A stretch of DNA of 64,000 bases from Edwardsiella tarda ATCC 15947 = NBRC 105688 (GCF_003113495.2 NZ_CP084506.1:2108001-2172000); one strand, 5' to 3'. Counted from the first letter of the stretch, positions 9,691 through 20,077 are shown. A program made the numbers and translations. Notes: generated by a model not told the origin, from the letters alone.

Positions 9691-10560
9691 ATGAATACGC
9701 TGGAAAAAATCCAGGCAAGTCTGGATCAGCTGAGCAAATCCGAACGCAAAGTCGCCGAGGTCATCCTGGCCGCACCACAGACGGCTATCCACTCTAGCAT
9801 TGCCACCCTGGCGAAGATGGCTGACGTCAGTGAGCCTACGGTAAACCGCTTTTGCCGCCGCCTGGAAACAAAAGGGTTTCCAGATTTTAAATTGCATCTG
9901 GCACAAAGCCTTGCCAACGGCACCCCCTACGTAAACCGCAACGTCGAAGAGAGCGACAGCGTCGATGCCTATACCAGCAAGATCTTCGAGTCGGCGATGG
10001 CCGGGCTGGAGATGGCGAAGAATCATCTGGATATGGCGACCATCAATCGCGCCGTCGATCTGCTGACCCAGGCAAAGAAAATTTCTTTCTTCGGCTTGGG
10101 CGCCTCCGCCGCCGTCGCCCACGATGCGATGAATAAGTTTTTCCGTTTCAACATTCCAGTGGTCTACTTCGACGACATCGTCATGCAGCGTATGAGCTGT
10201 ATGAACTCCAATGAGGGCGATGTGGTGGTGTTGATCTCCCATACCGGGCGTACCAAGAGTCTGGTGGAGATGGCCCATCTGGCGCGTGAAAACGACGCCA
10301 CGGTGATCGCCATCACCTCGCTCGGTACCCCGCTGGCCCAGGAGGCCAACCTCGCCCTGCTGTTGGATGTGCCGGAGGATACCGATGTCTATATGCCGAT
10401 GGTCTCGCGTCTGGCGCAACTGACGCTGGTCGATGCCCTGGCTACCGGCTTTACCCTGCGCCGAGGGGCGAAATTCCGGGATAACTTGAAGCGGGTCAAG
10501 GAAGCCTTGAAAGAATCGCGCTTTGATAAGGAGCTATCCTTTCCCTCTCCCATCGAGTGA
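9691..10560 (+). CDS. hexR: HexR, RpiR-family repressor of central carbon metabolism
   Basis: DNA-binding repressor that releases its sites on binding KDPG. The 289-residue protein has an amino-terminal RpiR helix-turn-helix (about 1-77, with SEPTVNRFCRRLETKGFPDFK as recognition region) and a SIS sugar-phosphate domain (about 120-250, with FFGLGASAAVAHDAMNKFF and LISHTGRTKSLVE). It is divergent from zwf and followed by pykA on the same strand, the same order as E. coli. Candidate operators at 9363-9377 and 9499-9532 lie in its upstream region. Confidence 0.95.
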   Translation: MNTLEKIQASLDQLSKSERKVAEVILAAPQTAIHSSIATLAKMADVSEPTVNRFCRRLETKGFPDFKLHLAQSLANGTPYVNRNVEESDSVDAYTSKIFESAMAGLEMAKNHLDMATINRAVDLLTQAKKISFFGLGASAAVAHDAMNKFFRFNIPVVYFDDIVMQRMSCMNSNEGDVVVLISHTGRTKSLVEMAHLARENDATVIAITSLGTPLAQEANLALLLDVPEDTDVYMPMVSRLAQLTLVDALATGFTLRRGAKFRDNLKRVKEALKESRFDKELSFPSPIE

Positions 10561-10756
10561 GGGTATGGCCTGGCTTTCCGTTAGCAGGCTGGTTCTAAAT
10601 ACTGGGTGCCGGTCGGTCGAGATCGACTCAATCGGTGTCCCCCGCAGGCGCTCGCCGCCTGTGGACTACCCGGGCGAGATGTGGCGGCACTGACCGTTAT
10701 ATTTGCCCACCGTTGTATTGGCAACACCAATGCTTCACATGTCAATGGAGTTATGC

Positions 10757-12199
10757 ATGTCCAGACGGCTTAGAAGAACCAAAATCGTTACCACGCTTGG
10801 CCCGGCCACCGACCGCGACAATAATCTGGAAAAGATTATCTCCGCCGGCGCGAACGTGGTGCGTCTTAACTTTTCACACGGTAGCGCAGAGGACCATCAG
10901 CTGCGTGCGAACAAAGTTCGGGAAATCGCCGCCAAACTCGGGCGTCATGTCGCCATTCTCGGTGATCTACAGGGTCCCAAGATTCGAGTATCCACCTTTA
11001 AGGAAGGCAAGGTATTCCTCAACGTGGGGGATAAGTTCCTACTGGATGCCACCCTGGATAAGGGCGAAGGCGATAAAGAAAAAGTTGGTATCGACTATAA
11101 ACGTCTACCGGAAGATGTGGTGCCGGGCGACATTCTGCTGCTCGACGATGGGCGGGTGCAACTGAAGGTCCTCTCCGTACAAGAGAATAAGGTCTTCACC
11201 GAAGTGACCGTCGGTGGCCCGCTCTCTAACAACAAGGGGATCAACAAACTGGGCGGGGGACTTTCCGCCGATGCCCTGACGGAAAAAGATAAGGCCGACA
11301 TCCTGACCGCCGCGCAGATCGGCGTCGATTATCTGGCCGTCTCCTTCCCGCGTTGTGGCGAGGATCTGAACTACGCCCGCCGTCTGGCGCGCGATGCCGG
11401 CTGCGAAGCGAAAATCGTCGCCAAGGTAGAGCGCGCCGAGACCGTTGCCAGCGAAGAGGCGATGGATGACATCATCTTAGCCGCCGACGTGGTGATGGTT
11501 GCCCGTGGCGATCTGGGCGTCGAAATCGGCGATCCGGAGCTGGTAGGCATTCAGAAGGCCCTGATCCGCCGTGCGCGCAAGCTGAATCGCGTGGTGATCA
11601 CCGCCACCCAGATGATGGAGTCGATGATCACCAACCCGATGCCGACCCGTGCCGAGGTGATGGACGTCGCCAACGCCGTGCTCGATGGCACCGATGCGGT
11701 GATGCTCTCCGCCGAGACCGCCGCCGGTCAATATCCGGCCGAAACGGTGGCCGCGATGGCGCGTGTTTGCCTGGGGGCAGAGAAGATCCCCAGCATTAAC
11801 ATCTCCAAACACCGCTTAGACGCGCAGTTCGACAACACGGAAGAGGCCGTGGCGATGTCGGCCATGTACGCCGCCAACCACCTCAAGGGGGTGGCCGCCA
11901 TCATCGCGATGACCGAGTCCGGCCGCACCGCATTGATGATGTCCCGCATCAGCTCTGGCCTGCCGATCTTCGCCATGTCACGCCATGAGCGTACCCTGAA
12001 CCTGACCGCCTTGTATCGTGGCGTGACGCCGGTTCACTTCGATAGCCAATGTGACGGCATCGCCGCCGCACAAGCTGCCGCGAATCTGCTGCGCGATAAA
12101 GGCTTCTTAGTCTCTGGCGATCTGGTGATCGTCACCCAGGGCGATCAGATGGGCACCATCGGCAGCACCAATACCTGCCGAACCCTACGGGTCGAGTAA
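10757..12199 (+). CDS. pykA: Pyruvate kinase II PykA
   Basis: Converts phosphoenolpyruvate and ADP to pyruvate and ATP. The 480-residue protein starts [19 protein letters not shown] at 10757 with GGAG six bases upstream; the longer frame from 10703 lacks support. Active-site signatures include [29 protein letters not shown] (the pyruvate kinase lysine-glutamate signature) and [12 protein letters not shown]. Sequence and length match E. coli PykA, the AMP-activated isozyme. It lies about 200 bases after hexR and may have its own promoter; HexR-like sites are not obvious there. Confidence 0.97.
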   Translation: MSRRLRRTKIVTTLGPATDRDNNLEKIISAGANVVRLNFSHGSAEDHQLRANKVREIAAKLGRHVAILGDLQGPKIRVSTFKEGKVFLNVGDKFLLDATLDKGEGDKEKVGIDYKRLPEDVVPGDILLLDDGRVQLKVLSVQENKVFTEVTVGGPLSNNKGINKLGGGLSADALTEKDKADILTAAQIGVDYLAVSFPRCGEDLNYARRLARDAGCEAKIVAKVERAETVASEEAMDDIILAADVVMVARGDLGVEIGDPELVGIQKALIRRARKLNRVVITATQMMESMITNPMPTRAEVMDVANAVLDGTDAVMLSAETAAGQYPAETVAAMARVCLGAEKIPSINISKHRLDAQFDNTEEAVAMSAMYAANHLKGVAAIIAMTESGRTALMMSRISSGLPIFAMSRHERTLNLTALYRGVTPVHFDSQCDGIAAAQAAANLLRDKGFLVSGDLVIVTQGDQMGTIGSTNTCRTLRVE

Positions 12200-12215
12200 C
12201 GCACCCTCTCGCAAC

Positions 12216-12243
12216 GGGGGCGCCCATGGCGCCCCCTTTTTTT
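12216..12243 (+). terminator. Rho-independent terminator of pykA
   Basis: GGGGGCGCC and GGCGCCCCC pair around ATGG and are followed by seven T. It starts 17 bases after the pykA stop codon. Confidence 0.9.
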
Positions 12244-12265
12244 CATCCCGATCCTGAGCGGCACC

Positions 12266-13066
12266 TTATAGGGTCAGCACGATAAACAACGCCATCCCCG
12301 CCAATACCCCAGAAAATGCCTGACGCTGATGGCTATCACTCACCCGACGCCGTAACTGCATCGCCAACGGTTGGGTCAATAGCGCGCACGCGAACACCGG
12401 TAACACCACACTCAGATTGACATAGCCGAACTGCCAGGCCCCTGGCAAGACCGCGCCAAGCGGTGGGGTGCGTAACAGATAGCTGGTGACGGTAACCGCG
12501 CTACCCAGCAGCAGCAACCAGTTGCAATACAGGGCGATACGTTGACGTGGAATCGAAGGCAACAGAGCCAGTAACGGCGCCAGCACCGACCCGCCCCCCA
12601 AGCCGGTAATACCCGCGACCGTGCCCCCCGCCAGACACAGGCCAATGCCATAGTTACGGGTACGTGGCGGGGACATCACCGTCGTCGTCGAGCTCGCCGC
12701 ACAACGCAGGTTACGCCAAGCCATCAGTAGCAGGATGGCGGCGAAGATCAGCAGAATCGCCCGTCCAGGCAACAGGAAGCTGATGTGCACCCCCAGTTGC
12801 ATGCCGGCGCTTACCGCCAATGCCCAGCCGATCAGCAGGCGGGGATCGGGGCGCAATTGCTGCCGCCAAAAGGCTAACACGTTGATTAACGCCGTCAGCA
12901 TCACCACACTCAGCGAGGTGGCGGCCAGCAGTTGCACCTCACACGCGGGAAACAACACATGCAGCACCGGCACCAGCACGATACCGCCCCCCAGCCCAAA
13001 CAGCGCGGAAAGCAGACTGGTCAACGCCCCGCACAGGCAGAGTAACGCAATAATTCCCAGGCTCAT
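12266..13066 (-). CDS. TSUP (TauE/SafE) family membrane permease
   Basis: Integral membrane protein of 266 residues with about eight hydrophobic helices. The repeated family pattern is visible: LSALFGLGGGIVLVPVL near residue 20 and VAGITGLGGGSVLAPLLALL near residue 155, the two glycine-rich half-repeats of TauE/SafE proteins. Members export or import sulphite, sulphonates or other organic anions; the substrate here cannot be read from sequence. It stands alone between the pykA terminator and lpxM, on the same strand as lpxM. Confidence 0.85.
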   Translation of the reverse strand: MSLGIIALLCLCGALTSLLSALFGLGGGIVLVPVLHVLFPACEVQLLAATSLSVVMLTALINVLAFWRQQLRPDPRLLIGWALAVSAGMQLGVHISFLLPGRAILLIFAAILLLMAWRNLRCAASSTTTVMSPPRTRNYGIGLCLAGGTVAGITGLGGGSVLAPLLALLPSIPRQRIALYCNWLLLLGSAVTVTSYLLRTPPLGAVLPGAWQFGYVNLSVVLPVFACALLTQPLAMQLRRRVSDSHQRQAFSGVLAGMALFIVLTL

Positions 13067-13144
13067 CCGGTTACCTTCGTTTCTTACGCTGGCCGGACAC
13101 GTCGCTTACGGCGCTGCCTCTCACGACGAGCCGGTGTCGCGCGA

Positions 13145-14107
13145 CTACAAATCCTGACGGCAGTAAGGCTCAATCTCCCCCGGCCGACGGGTCTTCAACA
13201 GTTTTAAGATCCAGGTGTACTGCTCCGGGTGCGACTCCATCAGCAGCTCCACCTCCTGATTCATCCGCCGGGCGATATAGGCATCATCTTGCCCGGCGAT
13301 ATCATCCATCGGCGGACGCAGGTAGATATCCAAGCGGCTCCGGTCGCCATCATACACCGGGAACAAGGGGATAACGCGCGCCCGGCACAGCTTCATCAAG
13401 CGTCCGATGGCTGGCAGCGTGGCCTTGTAGGTGGCGAAGAAATCGACGAACTCGCTGTGCTCGGCACCATGATCCTGGTCGGGCAGATAGTAGCCCCAAT
13501 ACCCCTTCCGCACCGAGCTGATAAACGGTTTAATGCCATCGTTGCGCGCATGCAGGCGACCACCGAAGCGGCGACGCGCCCAGTTCCAGAGGTAATCGAC
13601 CAGGGGATTCTTCTGGTTATGGAACATGGCGGCCATCGGCTGCCCCCCCGCCGCCAGCAACATCGCCGGCAGATCGACCGCCCAGCCATGGGGCACCAGG
13701 AAGATGACATTCTCCCCCTGTTCACGCGCACGCTCGATGATCTCCGCGCCATGCCAATGGGTATGGCGCAGCAGACGGCGCGGGCCACGCAGGGTCAGTT
13801 CGGCCATCAGCAGCATCGACTGACCGGCGCGGGCAAACATCGTGTCGATGGTCTCCTCGCGCTGGCGTTCGCTCCATAAGGGAAAGCAGAGCATCAGGTT
13901 GATACGCGCCCGACGCCGCGCGCCTGAGGCCAGGCGCCCCGCCAACCGCCCGACGGCGCCGATCAGGCGATCGCGTAGGCGCAGCGGTAAGTAGGCCATC
14001 AGGGCCATCAGGCTGACCCCTAACCAGACTCCCCAATAGCGAGGATGTAAGAAGGCGGCGCGAAAACGCGGGATAAACTCAACGTTCGATTTAGTCTCTG
14101 TTTCCAT
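13145..14107 (-). CDS. lpxM: Lipid A biosynthesis myristoyltransferase LpxM (MsbB)
   Basis: Inner-membrane acyltransferase that adds the last (myristoyl) secondary chain to Kdo2-lipid A. The 320-residue product starts METETKSNVEFIPRF, matching E. coli METKKNNSEYIPEF; the in-frame extension to 14296 is rejected. The HX4D catalytic motif is VPHGWAVD, an amino-terminal membrane anchor lies around residues 25-45, and FGGRLHARNDGIKPF and YYLPDQDHG are conserved. It neighbours mepM, another envelope gene, on the same strand. Confidence 0.95.
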   Translation of the reverse strand: METETKSNVEFIPRFRAAFLHPRYWGVWLGVSLMALMAYLPLRLRDRLIGAVGRLAGRLASGARRRARINLMLCFPLWSERQREETIDTMFARAGQSMLLMAELTLRGPRRLLRHTHWHGAEIIERAREQGENVIFLVPHGWAVDLPAMLLAAGGQPMAAMFHNQKNPLVDYLWNWARRRFGGRLHARNDGIKPFISSVRKGYWGYYLPDQDHGAEHSEFVDFFATYKATLPAIGRLMKLCRARVIPLFPVYDGDRSRLDIYLRPPMDDIAGQDDAYIARRMNQEVELLMESHPEQYTWILKLLKTRRPGEIEPYCRQDL

Positions 14108-14263
14108 CAATGGGCTCTTTTGTGATATCCGCTCGGTGATCCGGGCGGATGGCGGAAAATTGTAATCATTTGGCCGGCAAAAAAAAACCGTTGCCGTCTG
14201 CCGGGATGTCCGCTCAGCGTGCCGGCATGCTGCCAAACCGACGAACGGCGGCCTCGAAACAAC

Positions 14264-14288
14264 AAAAAGCCCGCCGAAGCGGGCTTGA
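14264..14288 (-). terminator. Rho-independent terminator of mepM
   Basis: On the minus strand AAGCCCGC and GCGGGCTT pair around TTCG and are followed by T residues. It lies about 30 bases after the mepM stop codon. Confidence 0.85.
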
Positions 14289-14315
14289 CTGCGCATCGGT
14301 GGCTTAGGCCCCCGC

Positions 14316-15635
14316 TCAGTCCAGTTGCAGTTGCGGTACCACCTCGCGCGCCTGCGCCAGGAAGGCCGTACGCTCTTTGCCGGTCAACGCATCGGAGCGT
14401 GGCAGTTTCACCGTCAACGGGTTCACCGCCTGGTTGTTGACCCAAAACTCGTAATGCAGATGCGGACCCGTCGAGCGACCGGTGTTGCCCGACAGGGCGA
14501 CACGATCGCCGCGTTTCACCTTCTGCCCCGGTTTCACCAGGATGGTCTTCAGATGCATAAAGCGCGTGGTGTATTGACGACCGTGACGGATCACCACGTA
14601 GTTACCGGCGGCGCCGCTACGCTTGGCGATCACCACTTCGCCGTCGCCCACCGCCAACACCGGCGTACCGACTGGCATGGCAAAATCGACCCCCTTATGG
14701 GGCGCGACGCGTCCCGTCACCGGATTGAGGCGATGCGGGTTAAAGTTAGAACTGATACGGAAGTGTTTACTGGTCGGATAACGCATGAAGCCCTTGGCCA
14801 ACCCCCCGCCCTGACGATCGTAGTATTTGCCATCTTCGCCACGAATGGCGTAGTAGTCCTTGTCGCCACTGCGCAGACGCACGCCGAGGATCTGACTCTG
14901 CGCGCTCTTGCCATCCAGCATCTCACGAGACAGCAGCACCGAGAAGCGATCGCCCTTCTGCAGCTTACGGAAATCCATCTGCCACTGTAACGCCTTGATC
15001 ACGGTGTTGATTTCATTACGATTCAGGCCAGCCGCCTGCGCGCTGGCGACGAAGCTGCCGTTGAGCGTACCGGTGATCACCCGGTTCTTCCACTCCCCCT
15101 GCTGGTTCTCTACCGTCTCTTTATAGCTGCCATCGCTCAGCTGGTAGACCCGCGTCTCACGACGCGAGACGTCCCAAGTCAGTTTCTGCAGGGCGCCATC
15201 GTCGTTGATCTCCCACGTCAGCGTCTGACCGACGTTCAGGTTACGCAGGGCGGGATATTGCTTCGCCAACGCCGAGACGGTAGACATGTCGACGCCATAC
15301 TGGGTCAGAATGCTGCCCAGCGTATCACCGCTGGAAACGACATAGTCATGGCTGTTGCCGGCGTCGCTGCCATCGTCGATCTCATCCTTGGGCACGTCGT
15401 CTTCTGGCGCCGGCTGGTCGAGAGGTTCGCTGGCCTCAGGGGACAACGCCGTGAGCGACTGAGTCTCCAGTTGTACACTCTTGGCGACCTCACCCTCGAC
15501 CAGGCGAGGATGAGAGACGAAAGGCTGCCAGATGGCGACAGCCAGGGTAACGACGCTCAGGGACCCCAACATGACACGATGGGGCCGGGGCAGATTACTG
15601 TATGCCTGAGCGATAGAACGCGCTATCTGCTGCAC
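14316..15635 (-). CDS. mepM: Murein DD-endopeptidase MepM
   Basis: Periplasmic M23 metallopeptidase that cuts D-Ala-mDAP cross-links and makes room for new peptidoglycan. In the 439-residue protein an amino-terminal membrane anchor (GSLSVVTLAVAIW, about 24-36) is followed by an OapA-like and LysM region (about 95-145, YVVSSGDTLGSILTQYG) and the LytM domain (about 300-400). Zinc ligands are seen in HKGVDFAMP and in the HxH of GPHLHYEFW. Length equals E. coli MepM. It is 12 bases downstream of znuA on the same strand and may be read from the znuA transcript as well. Confidence 0.95.
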   Translation of the reverse strand: MQQIARSIAQAYSNLPRPHRVMLGSLSVVTLAVAIWQPFVSHPRLVEGEVAKSVQLETQSLTALSPEASEPLDQPAPEDDVPKDEIDDGSDAGNSHDYVVSSGDTLGSILTQYGVDMSTVSALAKQYPALRNLNVGQTLTWEINDDGALQKLTWDVSRRETRVYQLSDGSYKETVENQQGEWKNRVITGTLNGSFVASAQAAGLNRNEINTVIKALQWQMDFRKLQKGDRFSVLLSREMLDGKSAQSQILGVRLRSGDKDYYAIRGEDGKYYDRQGGGLAKGFMRYPTSKHFRISSNFNPHRLNPVTGRVAPHKGVDFAMPVGTPVLAVGDGEVVIAKRSGAAGNYVVIRHGRQYTTRFMHLKTILVKPGQKVKRGDRVALSGNTGRSTGPHLHYEFWVNNQAVNPLTVKLPRSDALTGKERTAFLAQAREVVPQLQLD

Positions 15636-15647
15636 TCGGTTTTCCTC

Positions 15648-16655
15648 TTAATCTCCCTTCAGGCAGCTAGAATACTGGTGCGCCAGTGTGGTCAAGAAGA
15701 CCTGATAACTGTCCGCACTCAGGGGGATCGCGCTCCCTAGGGGATCAAGTGTACCCTGCCGGACAGGGGTCCCCTGCGCAATCGCCGAGATGACTGCTGG
15801 CCTGAACTGTGGCTCAGCAAAAACGCAAACCGCTTTTTGCTCAACCAACTGTGTTCGAATTTGATGTAAGCGCCGTGCGCCAGGCTGGATCTCGGGATTG
15901 ACGGTGAAATGCCCCAACGGGGTCAGGCCAAAAGCATTCTCGAAGTAACCATAGGCGTCGTGGAAGACAAAATAACCTTTACCTTGCACGGGCCGCAGCA
16001 TCATAGCAACTTTCGTTTGTGTCTGCTCGAGTTGTTGCTCGAATTTACGTAGGTTGACATCCAGTTTCTCGCGATTTTGTGGGCTTTGTTGCACTAATCG
16101 GTCGTGGATGGCGATCGCTACCTGTTTGGCGATGGCCGGAGAGAGCCAGATATGCATATTATACTGGCCATGATCATCGGCGTGATCGGCCGCTAAGCCA
16201 GTCTGGGCGCCATTTGTAACAATATGTGACTCGGCAGATTCGGATTTTTCCGCGTGCTTTTCACTCTGCGAACTATGATGATCATGATCATCATCATCTC
16301 CCTCGATCAGCTGACTCCGCACGGTCGGCAGCGTGCTGAGAGAGAGATTTTTGCTTTTTTCTAGCTGTTGAGTTGGTTTAACCAAAAAACTCTCCATTTC
16401 TGGCCCTATCCATACCACCAGGTCGGCGTCACGCAATCGTTTGATATCGGATGGCTTCAGCGCATAGTCATGCGGTGAGGCACCGTCAGGCAGCAACACC
16501 TGCGTCGGCATCACCCCATCGGCGATCGCCGCAGCGATAAAACCCAATGGGCGAATCGAGGTGACCACATCGGCTCGTGCGCTACCGACCAGCGCGCATA
16601 CCGACAGTGCGGAAGCAATCAGCGTGCGTTTAACTATATTGTTTTGCGATATCAT
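15648..16655 (-). CDS. znuA: High-affinity zinc ABC transporter substrate-binding protein ZnuA
   Basis: Periplasmic zinc-binding protein of the ZnuABC importer. The 335-residue precursor has a signal peptide ending near ALVGSARA, and a His/Asp-rich loop ([20 protein letters not shown], about 117-136), typical of ZnuA. Binding histidines are in [17 protein letters not shown] and [11 protein letters not shown]. It is divergent from znuC across a short region holding a Zur box, so it is expected to be derepressed in zinc starvation. Base composition is slightly lower in GC than its neighbours. Confidence 0.95.
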   Translation of the reverse strand: MISQNNIVKRTLIASALSVCALVGSARADVVTSIRPLGFIAAAIADGVMPTQVLLPDGASPHDYALKPSDIKRLRDADLVVWIGPEMESFLVKPTQQLEKSKNLSLSTLPTVRSQLIEGDDDDHDHHSSQSEKHAEKSESAESHIVTNGAQTGLAADHADDHGQYNMHIWLSPAIAKQVAIAIHDRLVQQSPQNREKLDVNLRKFEQQLEQTQTKVAMMLRPVQGKGYFVFHDAYGYFENAFGLTPLGHFTVNPEIQPGARRLHQIRTQLVEQKAVCVFAEPQFRPAVISAIAQGTPVRQGTLDPLGSAIPLSADSYQVFLTTLAHQYSSCLKGD

Positions 16656-16682
16656 GAGAAAATTTCCTGGGAAACGTACGAA

Positions 16683-16705
16683 GAAACGTTATATTATAAC
16701 ATTCC
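16683..16705. promoter_or_regulatory. Zur box between znuA and znuC
   Basis: A 23-bp inverted repeat with half-sites GAAACGTTATA and TATAACATTCC matches the enterobacterial Zur consensus (GAAATGTTATA, central base, TATAACATTTC). It lies 27 bases upstream of the znuA start and 25 upstream of the znuC start, so one site could repress both divergent promoters in zinc-replete cells. Confidence 0.92.
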
Positions 16706-16730
16706 ATTTATAGTGCAATACGCCGTAACC

Positions 16731-17507
16731 ATGTCACAACCAGATAATCATCCCTTGGTCACCCTTCAGCACATCGCCGTCCGCTTCGGCACCCGCGATG
16801 TGCTGGATAATATCTCCCTGACGCTACGGCGTGGGCGCATCCTGACGCTGCTCGGCCCCAACGGCGCCGGTAAGTCCACCCTGGTGCGCGTCGTGCTGGG
16901 GTTGGTCGCCCCGACGCGTGGCGAGCGCATTACCCGCCCCGGGCTAACCATTGGCTACGTACCGCAGAAGCTGCACCTGGACGCGACTCTCCCGCTGACG
17001 GTAGAGCGCTTTATGCGCCTGCGTCCCGGCGTCAAACGTCAGGATGTGTTGCCGGCGCTGCAACGGGTGCAGGCCGCCCATCTGCTGACTCAGCCGATGC
17101 AGAAACTCTCCGGCGGCGAGAATCAGCGCGTCCTACTGGCGCGCGCCCTGCTCAACACCCCGGATCTATTGGTGTTGGACGAGCCTACCGCCGGCGTCGA
17201 CGTCAACGGCCAGTTGGCGCTGTATGATCTGATCGACCGCCTACGCCACGAGCTGAATTGCGCAGTGCTGATGGTTTCCCACGATCTGCATCTGGTGATG
17301 GCTAAGACCGACGATGTGCTGTGCCTAAACCAACACATCTGCTGTTCCGGTACTCCACAGGCCGTGGCCAATCACCCCCAGTTTATCGCGCTGTTTGGTA
17401 ACCGTGGCGCCCAGCAGCTGGCGCTCTACCAGCACCATCACAACCACCGCCACGATCTGTGCGGCAAGGTGATCCTCAAGAGCCGCACGGGAGAGGCCGA
17501 TGATTGA
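16731..17507 (+). CDS. znuC: Zinc ABC transporter ATP-binding protein ZnuC
   Basis: ATPase subunit of the zinc importer. The 258-residue protein shows Walker [10 protein letters not shown] near residue 43, signature [16 protein letters not shown], Walker [11 protein letters not shown] and the switch histidine in VSHDLHL. The carboxyl end is histidine-rich ([11 protein letters not shown]), also known in ZnuC. The start at 16731 ([13 protein letters not shown]) is preferred over 16644, which would extend through the Zur box. It overlaps znuB by eight bases, so translation is coupled. Confidence 0.95.
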   Translation: MSQPDNHPLVTLQHIAVRFGTRDVLDNISLTLRRGRILTLLGPNGAGKSTLVRVVLGLVAPTRGERITRPGLTIGYVPQKLHLDATLPLTVERFMRLRPGVKRQDVLPALQRVQAAHLLTQPMQKLSGGENQRVLLARALLNTPDLLVLDEPTAGVDVNGQLALYDLIDRLRHELNCAVLMVSHDLHLVMAKTDDVLCLNQHICCSGTPQAVANHPQFIALFGNRGAQQLALYQHHHNHRHDLCGKVILKSRTGEADD

Positions 17508-18285
17508 GTTGTTGTTGCCCGGCTGGCTAGCCGGTGCCCTGTTAGCGTTGGCGGCCGGGCCTCTGGGTTCGTTTGTCGTCTGGCGACGCATGTCCTACTT
17601 TGGCGACACCCTGGCGCATGCCTCGCTGCTCGGCGTCGCCTTCGGTCTGCTGCTCGACGTCAACCCCTTCTATGCGGTGATCGCCGTGACGCTGGTGTTG
17701 GCCTGTGCCCTGGTGTGGCTGGAGCGCCGTCCGCAGCTCGCGGTCGATACCCTGCTGGGTATCATGGCGCACAGCGCGCTCTCCCTCGGCCTGGTGGTAG
17801 TGGCGTTGATGTCTAACGTGCGCGTCGATCTGATGGCTTACCTGTTCGGCGATCTGTTGGCGGTTACCTACCAGGATGTGGTGCTGATCGCCATCGGCGT
17901 GGTGCTGGTACTGGCGCTGCTGCTATGGCAATGGCGCGCCCTGTTATCGATGACCATCAGCCCCGATCTGGCGCATGTCGATGGCGTGCCGCTCGGGCGT
18001 ACCAAGCTGCTGCTGATGCTGACCACCGCGCTGACCATCGGGCTGGCGATGAAGTTTGTCGGCGCGTTGATCATCACCTCGCTACTGATCATCCCGGCGG
18101 CGACGGCACGCCGTTTCGCCCGTACCCCCGAACAGATGGCGACGGGCGCAGTACTGGTGGGTTGGCTGGCCATCAGCGGCGGTCTGGCCCTCTCCGCCTG
18201 GTATGACACCCCGGCCGGGCCCTCGGTGGTACTGTGTGCCGCCTTCCTATTTATGCTGAGTCTAAGCCGACGTCAGGCCGCCTGA
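17500..18285 (+). CDS. znuB: Zinc ABC transporter permease ZnuB
   Basis: Inner-membrane permease of ZnuABC, 261 residues with seven to eight helices, ABC-3 family. Family segments seen are [28 protein letters not shown] near the amino end and [24 protein letters not shown], the coupling region to ZnuC. It follows znuC with an overlap and ends just before a terminator shared with the convergent ruvB. Confidence 0.95.
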   Translation: MIELLLPGWLAGALLALAAGPLGSFVVWRRMSYFGDTLAHASLLGVAFGLLLDVNPFYAVIAVTLVLACALVWLERRPQLAVDTLLGIMAHSALSLGLVVVALMSNVRVDLMAYLFGDLLAVTYQDVVLIAIGVVLVLALLLWQWRALLSMTISPDLAHVDGVPLGRTKLLLMLTTALTIGLAMKFVGALIITSLLIIPAATARRFARTPEQMATGAVLVGWLAISGGLALSAWYDTPAGPSVVLCAAFLFMLSLSRRQAA

Positions 18286-18295
18286 TCCCCCAGAT

Positions 18296-18331
18296 AAAAA
18301 AAATCCCGCAGCCAGCTGCGGGATTTTTTTA
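18296..18331. terminator. Bidirectional terminator between znuB and ruvB
   Basis: ATCCCGCAG pairs with CTGCGGGAT around CCAG; a run of A precedes and a run of T follows, so the hairpin works on both strands. It separates the convergent znuCB and ruvAB units. Confidence 0.9.
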
Positions 18332-18347
18332 TCCGACGCCGAGGGCA

Positions 18348-19352
18348 TTACGCCTGGCGTTCGATGCCGAAGTGACGGTAGGCATGGCCGGTCGCGATGC
18401 GCCCACGTGGCGTGCGTTGAATGAAACCCTGCTGGATCAGGTAGGGCTCCAGCACATCCTCGATGGTCTCACGCTCCTCGCCGATCGCCGCCGCCAGGTT
18501 ATCCAACCCAACCGGGCCGCCCATAAACTTGTCGATCACCGCCAACAGCAGCTTGCGATCCATATAGTCGAAGCCGGCGGCATCCACATCCAGCATATTC
18601 AGCGCCTGCGCCGCCACCGTCCCATCGATGTGGCCATCGGCGCACACCTCGGCAAAGTCACGCACCCGGCGTAACAGACGGTTGGCGATACGCGGCGTAC
18701 CGCGCGAACGGCGTGCGATCTCTAACGCCCCCTCCTCCGTCAACGACAGCCCCAGACACTGGGCGCTGCGCCCGACGATATGTTGCAGATCGGCCACCTG
18801 ATAGAACTCTAAACGCTGCACGATGCCGAAACGATCGCGCAGCGGCGAGGTCAGCGAACCGGCGCGGGTGGTGGCGCCGACCAGGGTAAAGGGCGGCAGA
18901 TCGATCTTGATGGAGCGTGCCGCCGGCCCCTCGCCGATCATGATATCCAGCTGGTAATCCTCCATCGCCGGATAGAGCACCTCCTCGACGACCGGGGAGA
19001 GGCGGTGGATCTCGTCGATAAACAGCACATCGTGCGGCTCTAAGTTGGTCAACATCGCCGCCAGATCGCCCGCCTTCTCCAACACCGGCCCCGAGGTGGT
19101 ACGCAGATTCACGCCCATCTCATTGGCGACAATGTTAGCCAAGGTGGTCTTGCCCAGCCCCGGAGGGCCGAAGATCAATAGGTGATCCAACGCGTCGCCG
19201 CGCAGCTTGGCCGCCTTGATGAAGATCTCCATCTGCTCGCGGACCTGCGGCTGGCCGACATAATCGGCCAGGCTCTTCGGCCGGATTGCGCGATCGAGGA
19301 ACTCCTCCTCGCTCTGGCTACCGGCGGAAATCAGACGATCGGCTTCTATCAT
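18348..19352 (-). CDS. ruvB: Holliday junction branch migration helicase RuvB
   Basis: AAA+ motor of the RuvABC resolvasome. The 334-residue protein shows Walker [14 protein letters not shown] near residue 60, Walker [12 protein letters not shown], sensor 1 GATTRAG, arginine finger SPLRDRFG and a carboxyl winged-helix domain ending with TPRGR. It lies 18 bases after ruvA on the same strand and shares its SOS-regulated promoter. Confidence 0.97.
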   Translation of the reverse strand: MIEADRLISAGSQSEEEFLDRAIRPKSLADYVGQPQVREQMEIFIKAAKLRGDALDHLLIFGPPGLGKTTLANIVANEMGVNLRTTSGPVLEKAGDLAAMLTNLEPHDVLFIDEIHRLSPVVEEVLYPAMEDYQLDIMIGEGPAARSIKIDLPPFTLVGATTRAGSLTSPLRDRFGIVQRLEFYQVADLQHIVGRSAQCLGLSLTEEGALEIARRSRGTPRIANRLLRRVRDFAEVCADGHIDGTVAAQALNMLDVDAAGFDYMDRKLLLAVIDKFMGGPVGLDNLAAAIGEERETIEDVLEPYLIQQGFIQRTPRGRIATGHAYRHFGIERQA

Positions 19353-19370
19353 CCCAAACTCTCCAGAGGG

Positions 19371-19985
19371 TTACAGAGCCGCGCGCAACGCGTCGCGGAT
19401 CAGGGTTTCACTGTCCGCCCCGACGCTGGCTACCCGGTTGACCAGGCGGCTGGCCTCCTGCGGCTTATAGCCCAGGGCGATCAGCGCCGCCACCGCCTCA
19501 CCCTCGGCATCGGCCTGAGCCTGCGGCTGGGCGCTCGGCGGCAAATCGTCCGACGGAGTGAACAGATCACCGCTCAGCCCCTTGAAGCGATCTTTCATCT
19601 CGACCACCAGACGTTCGGCGGTCTTCTTACCCACGCCCGGCAGCTTGATCAATGCGGCCACCTCTTCACGCTCCACCGCCGCGACGAATTGCTGTGCCGA
19701 CATACCCGACAGGATCGCCAGCGCCAGCTTCGGCCCGACGCCGTTGACCTTGATCAGCTCACGGAATAGCGCGCGCTCCTGCTTATTATTGAACCCATAC
19801 AGCAGTTGGGCATCCTCACGCACCACGAAGTGGGTGAAAATTACCGCCTCGCTGCCAGGCTGCGGCAACTCATAAAAGCAGGTCATCGGCATCTGTACTT
19901 CGTAGCCGACGCCGCCGGCCTCCAGCAACACCTGTGGTGGCTGCTTTTCCAGAATCACTCCTCTGAGGCGACCAATCACGCGCAC
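19371..19985 (-). CDS. ruvA: Holliday junction DNA-binding protein RuvA
   Basis: Tetrameric junction-binding subunit of the RuvAB branch migration complex. The 204-residue protein starts [20 protein letters not shown] (OB fold, domain 1), has the helix-hairpin-helix pair [14 protein letters not shown] and [13 protein letters not shown] (domain 2, about 70-130), and a domain 3 that binds RuvB (about 155-204, [16 protein letters not shown]). An SOS box lies 50-65 bases upstream. Confidence 0.97.
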   Translation of the reverse strand: MRVIGRLRGVILEKQPPQVLLEAGGVGYEVQMPMTCFYELPQPGSEAVIFTHFVVREDAQLLYGFNNKQERALFRELIKVNGVGPKLALAILSGMSAQQFVAAVEREEVAALIKLPGVGKKTAERLVVEMKDRFKGLSGDLFTPSDDLPPSAQPQAQADAEGEAVAALIALGYKPQEASRLVNRVASVGADSETLIRDALRAAL

Positions 19986-20021
19986 TTCCTCTCTGTCTCA
20001 GTCAAATATTCCCCCGCTTAT

Positions 20022-20054
20022 ACCATAAAAAAGGCTGGATGAATATCCAGCCTG
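20022..20054 (-). terminator. Rho-independent terminator of ruvC (overlaps the SOS box)
   Basis: On the minus strand AGGCTGGAT pairs with ATCCAGCCT and is followed by six T. It lies about 25 bases after the ruvC stop codon and ends the aspS-nudB-yebC-ruvC unit before ruvAB. Confidence 0.85.
20035..20050. promoter_or_regulatory. LexA (SOS) box upstream of ruvAB
   Basis: CTGGATGAATATCCAG has the LexA form CTG-N10-CAG and closely resembles the known E. coli ruvA site. It lies 50-65 bases upstream of the ruvA start, so LexA would repress ruvAB until DNA damage. The same palindrome forms the stem of the ruvC terminator. Confidence 0.88.
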
Positions 20055-20077
20055 ATAGAAAGCGCGTCCTGCCCCAC

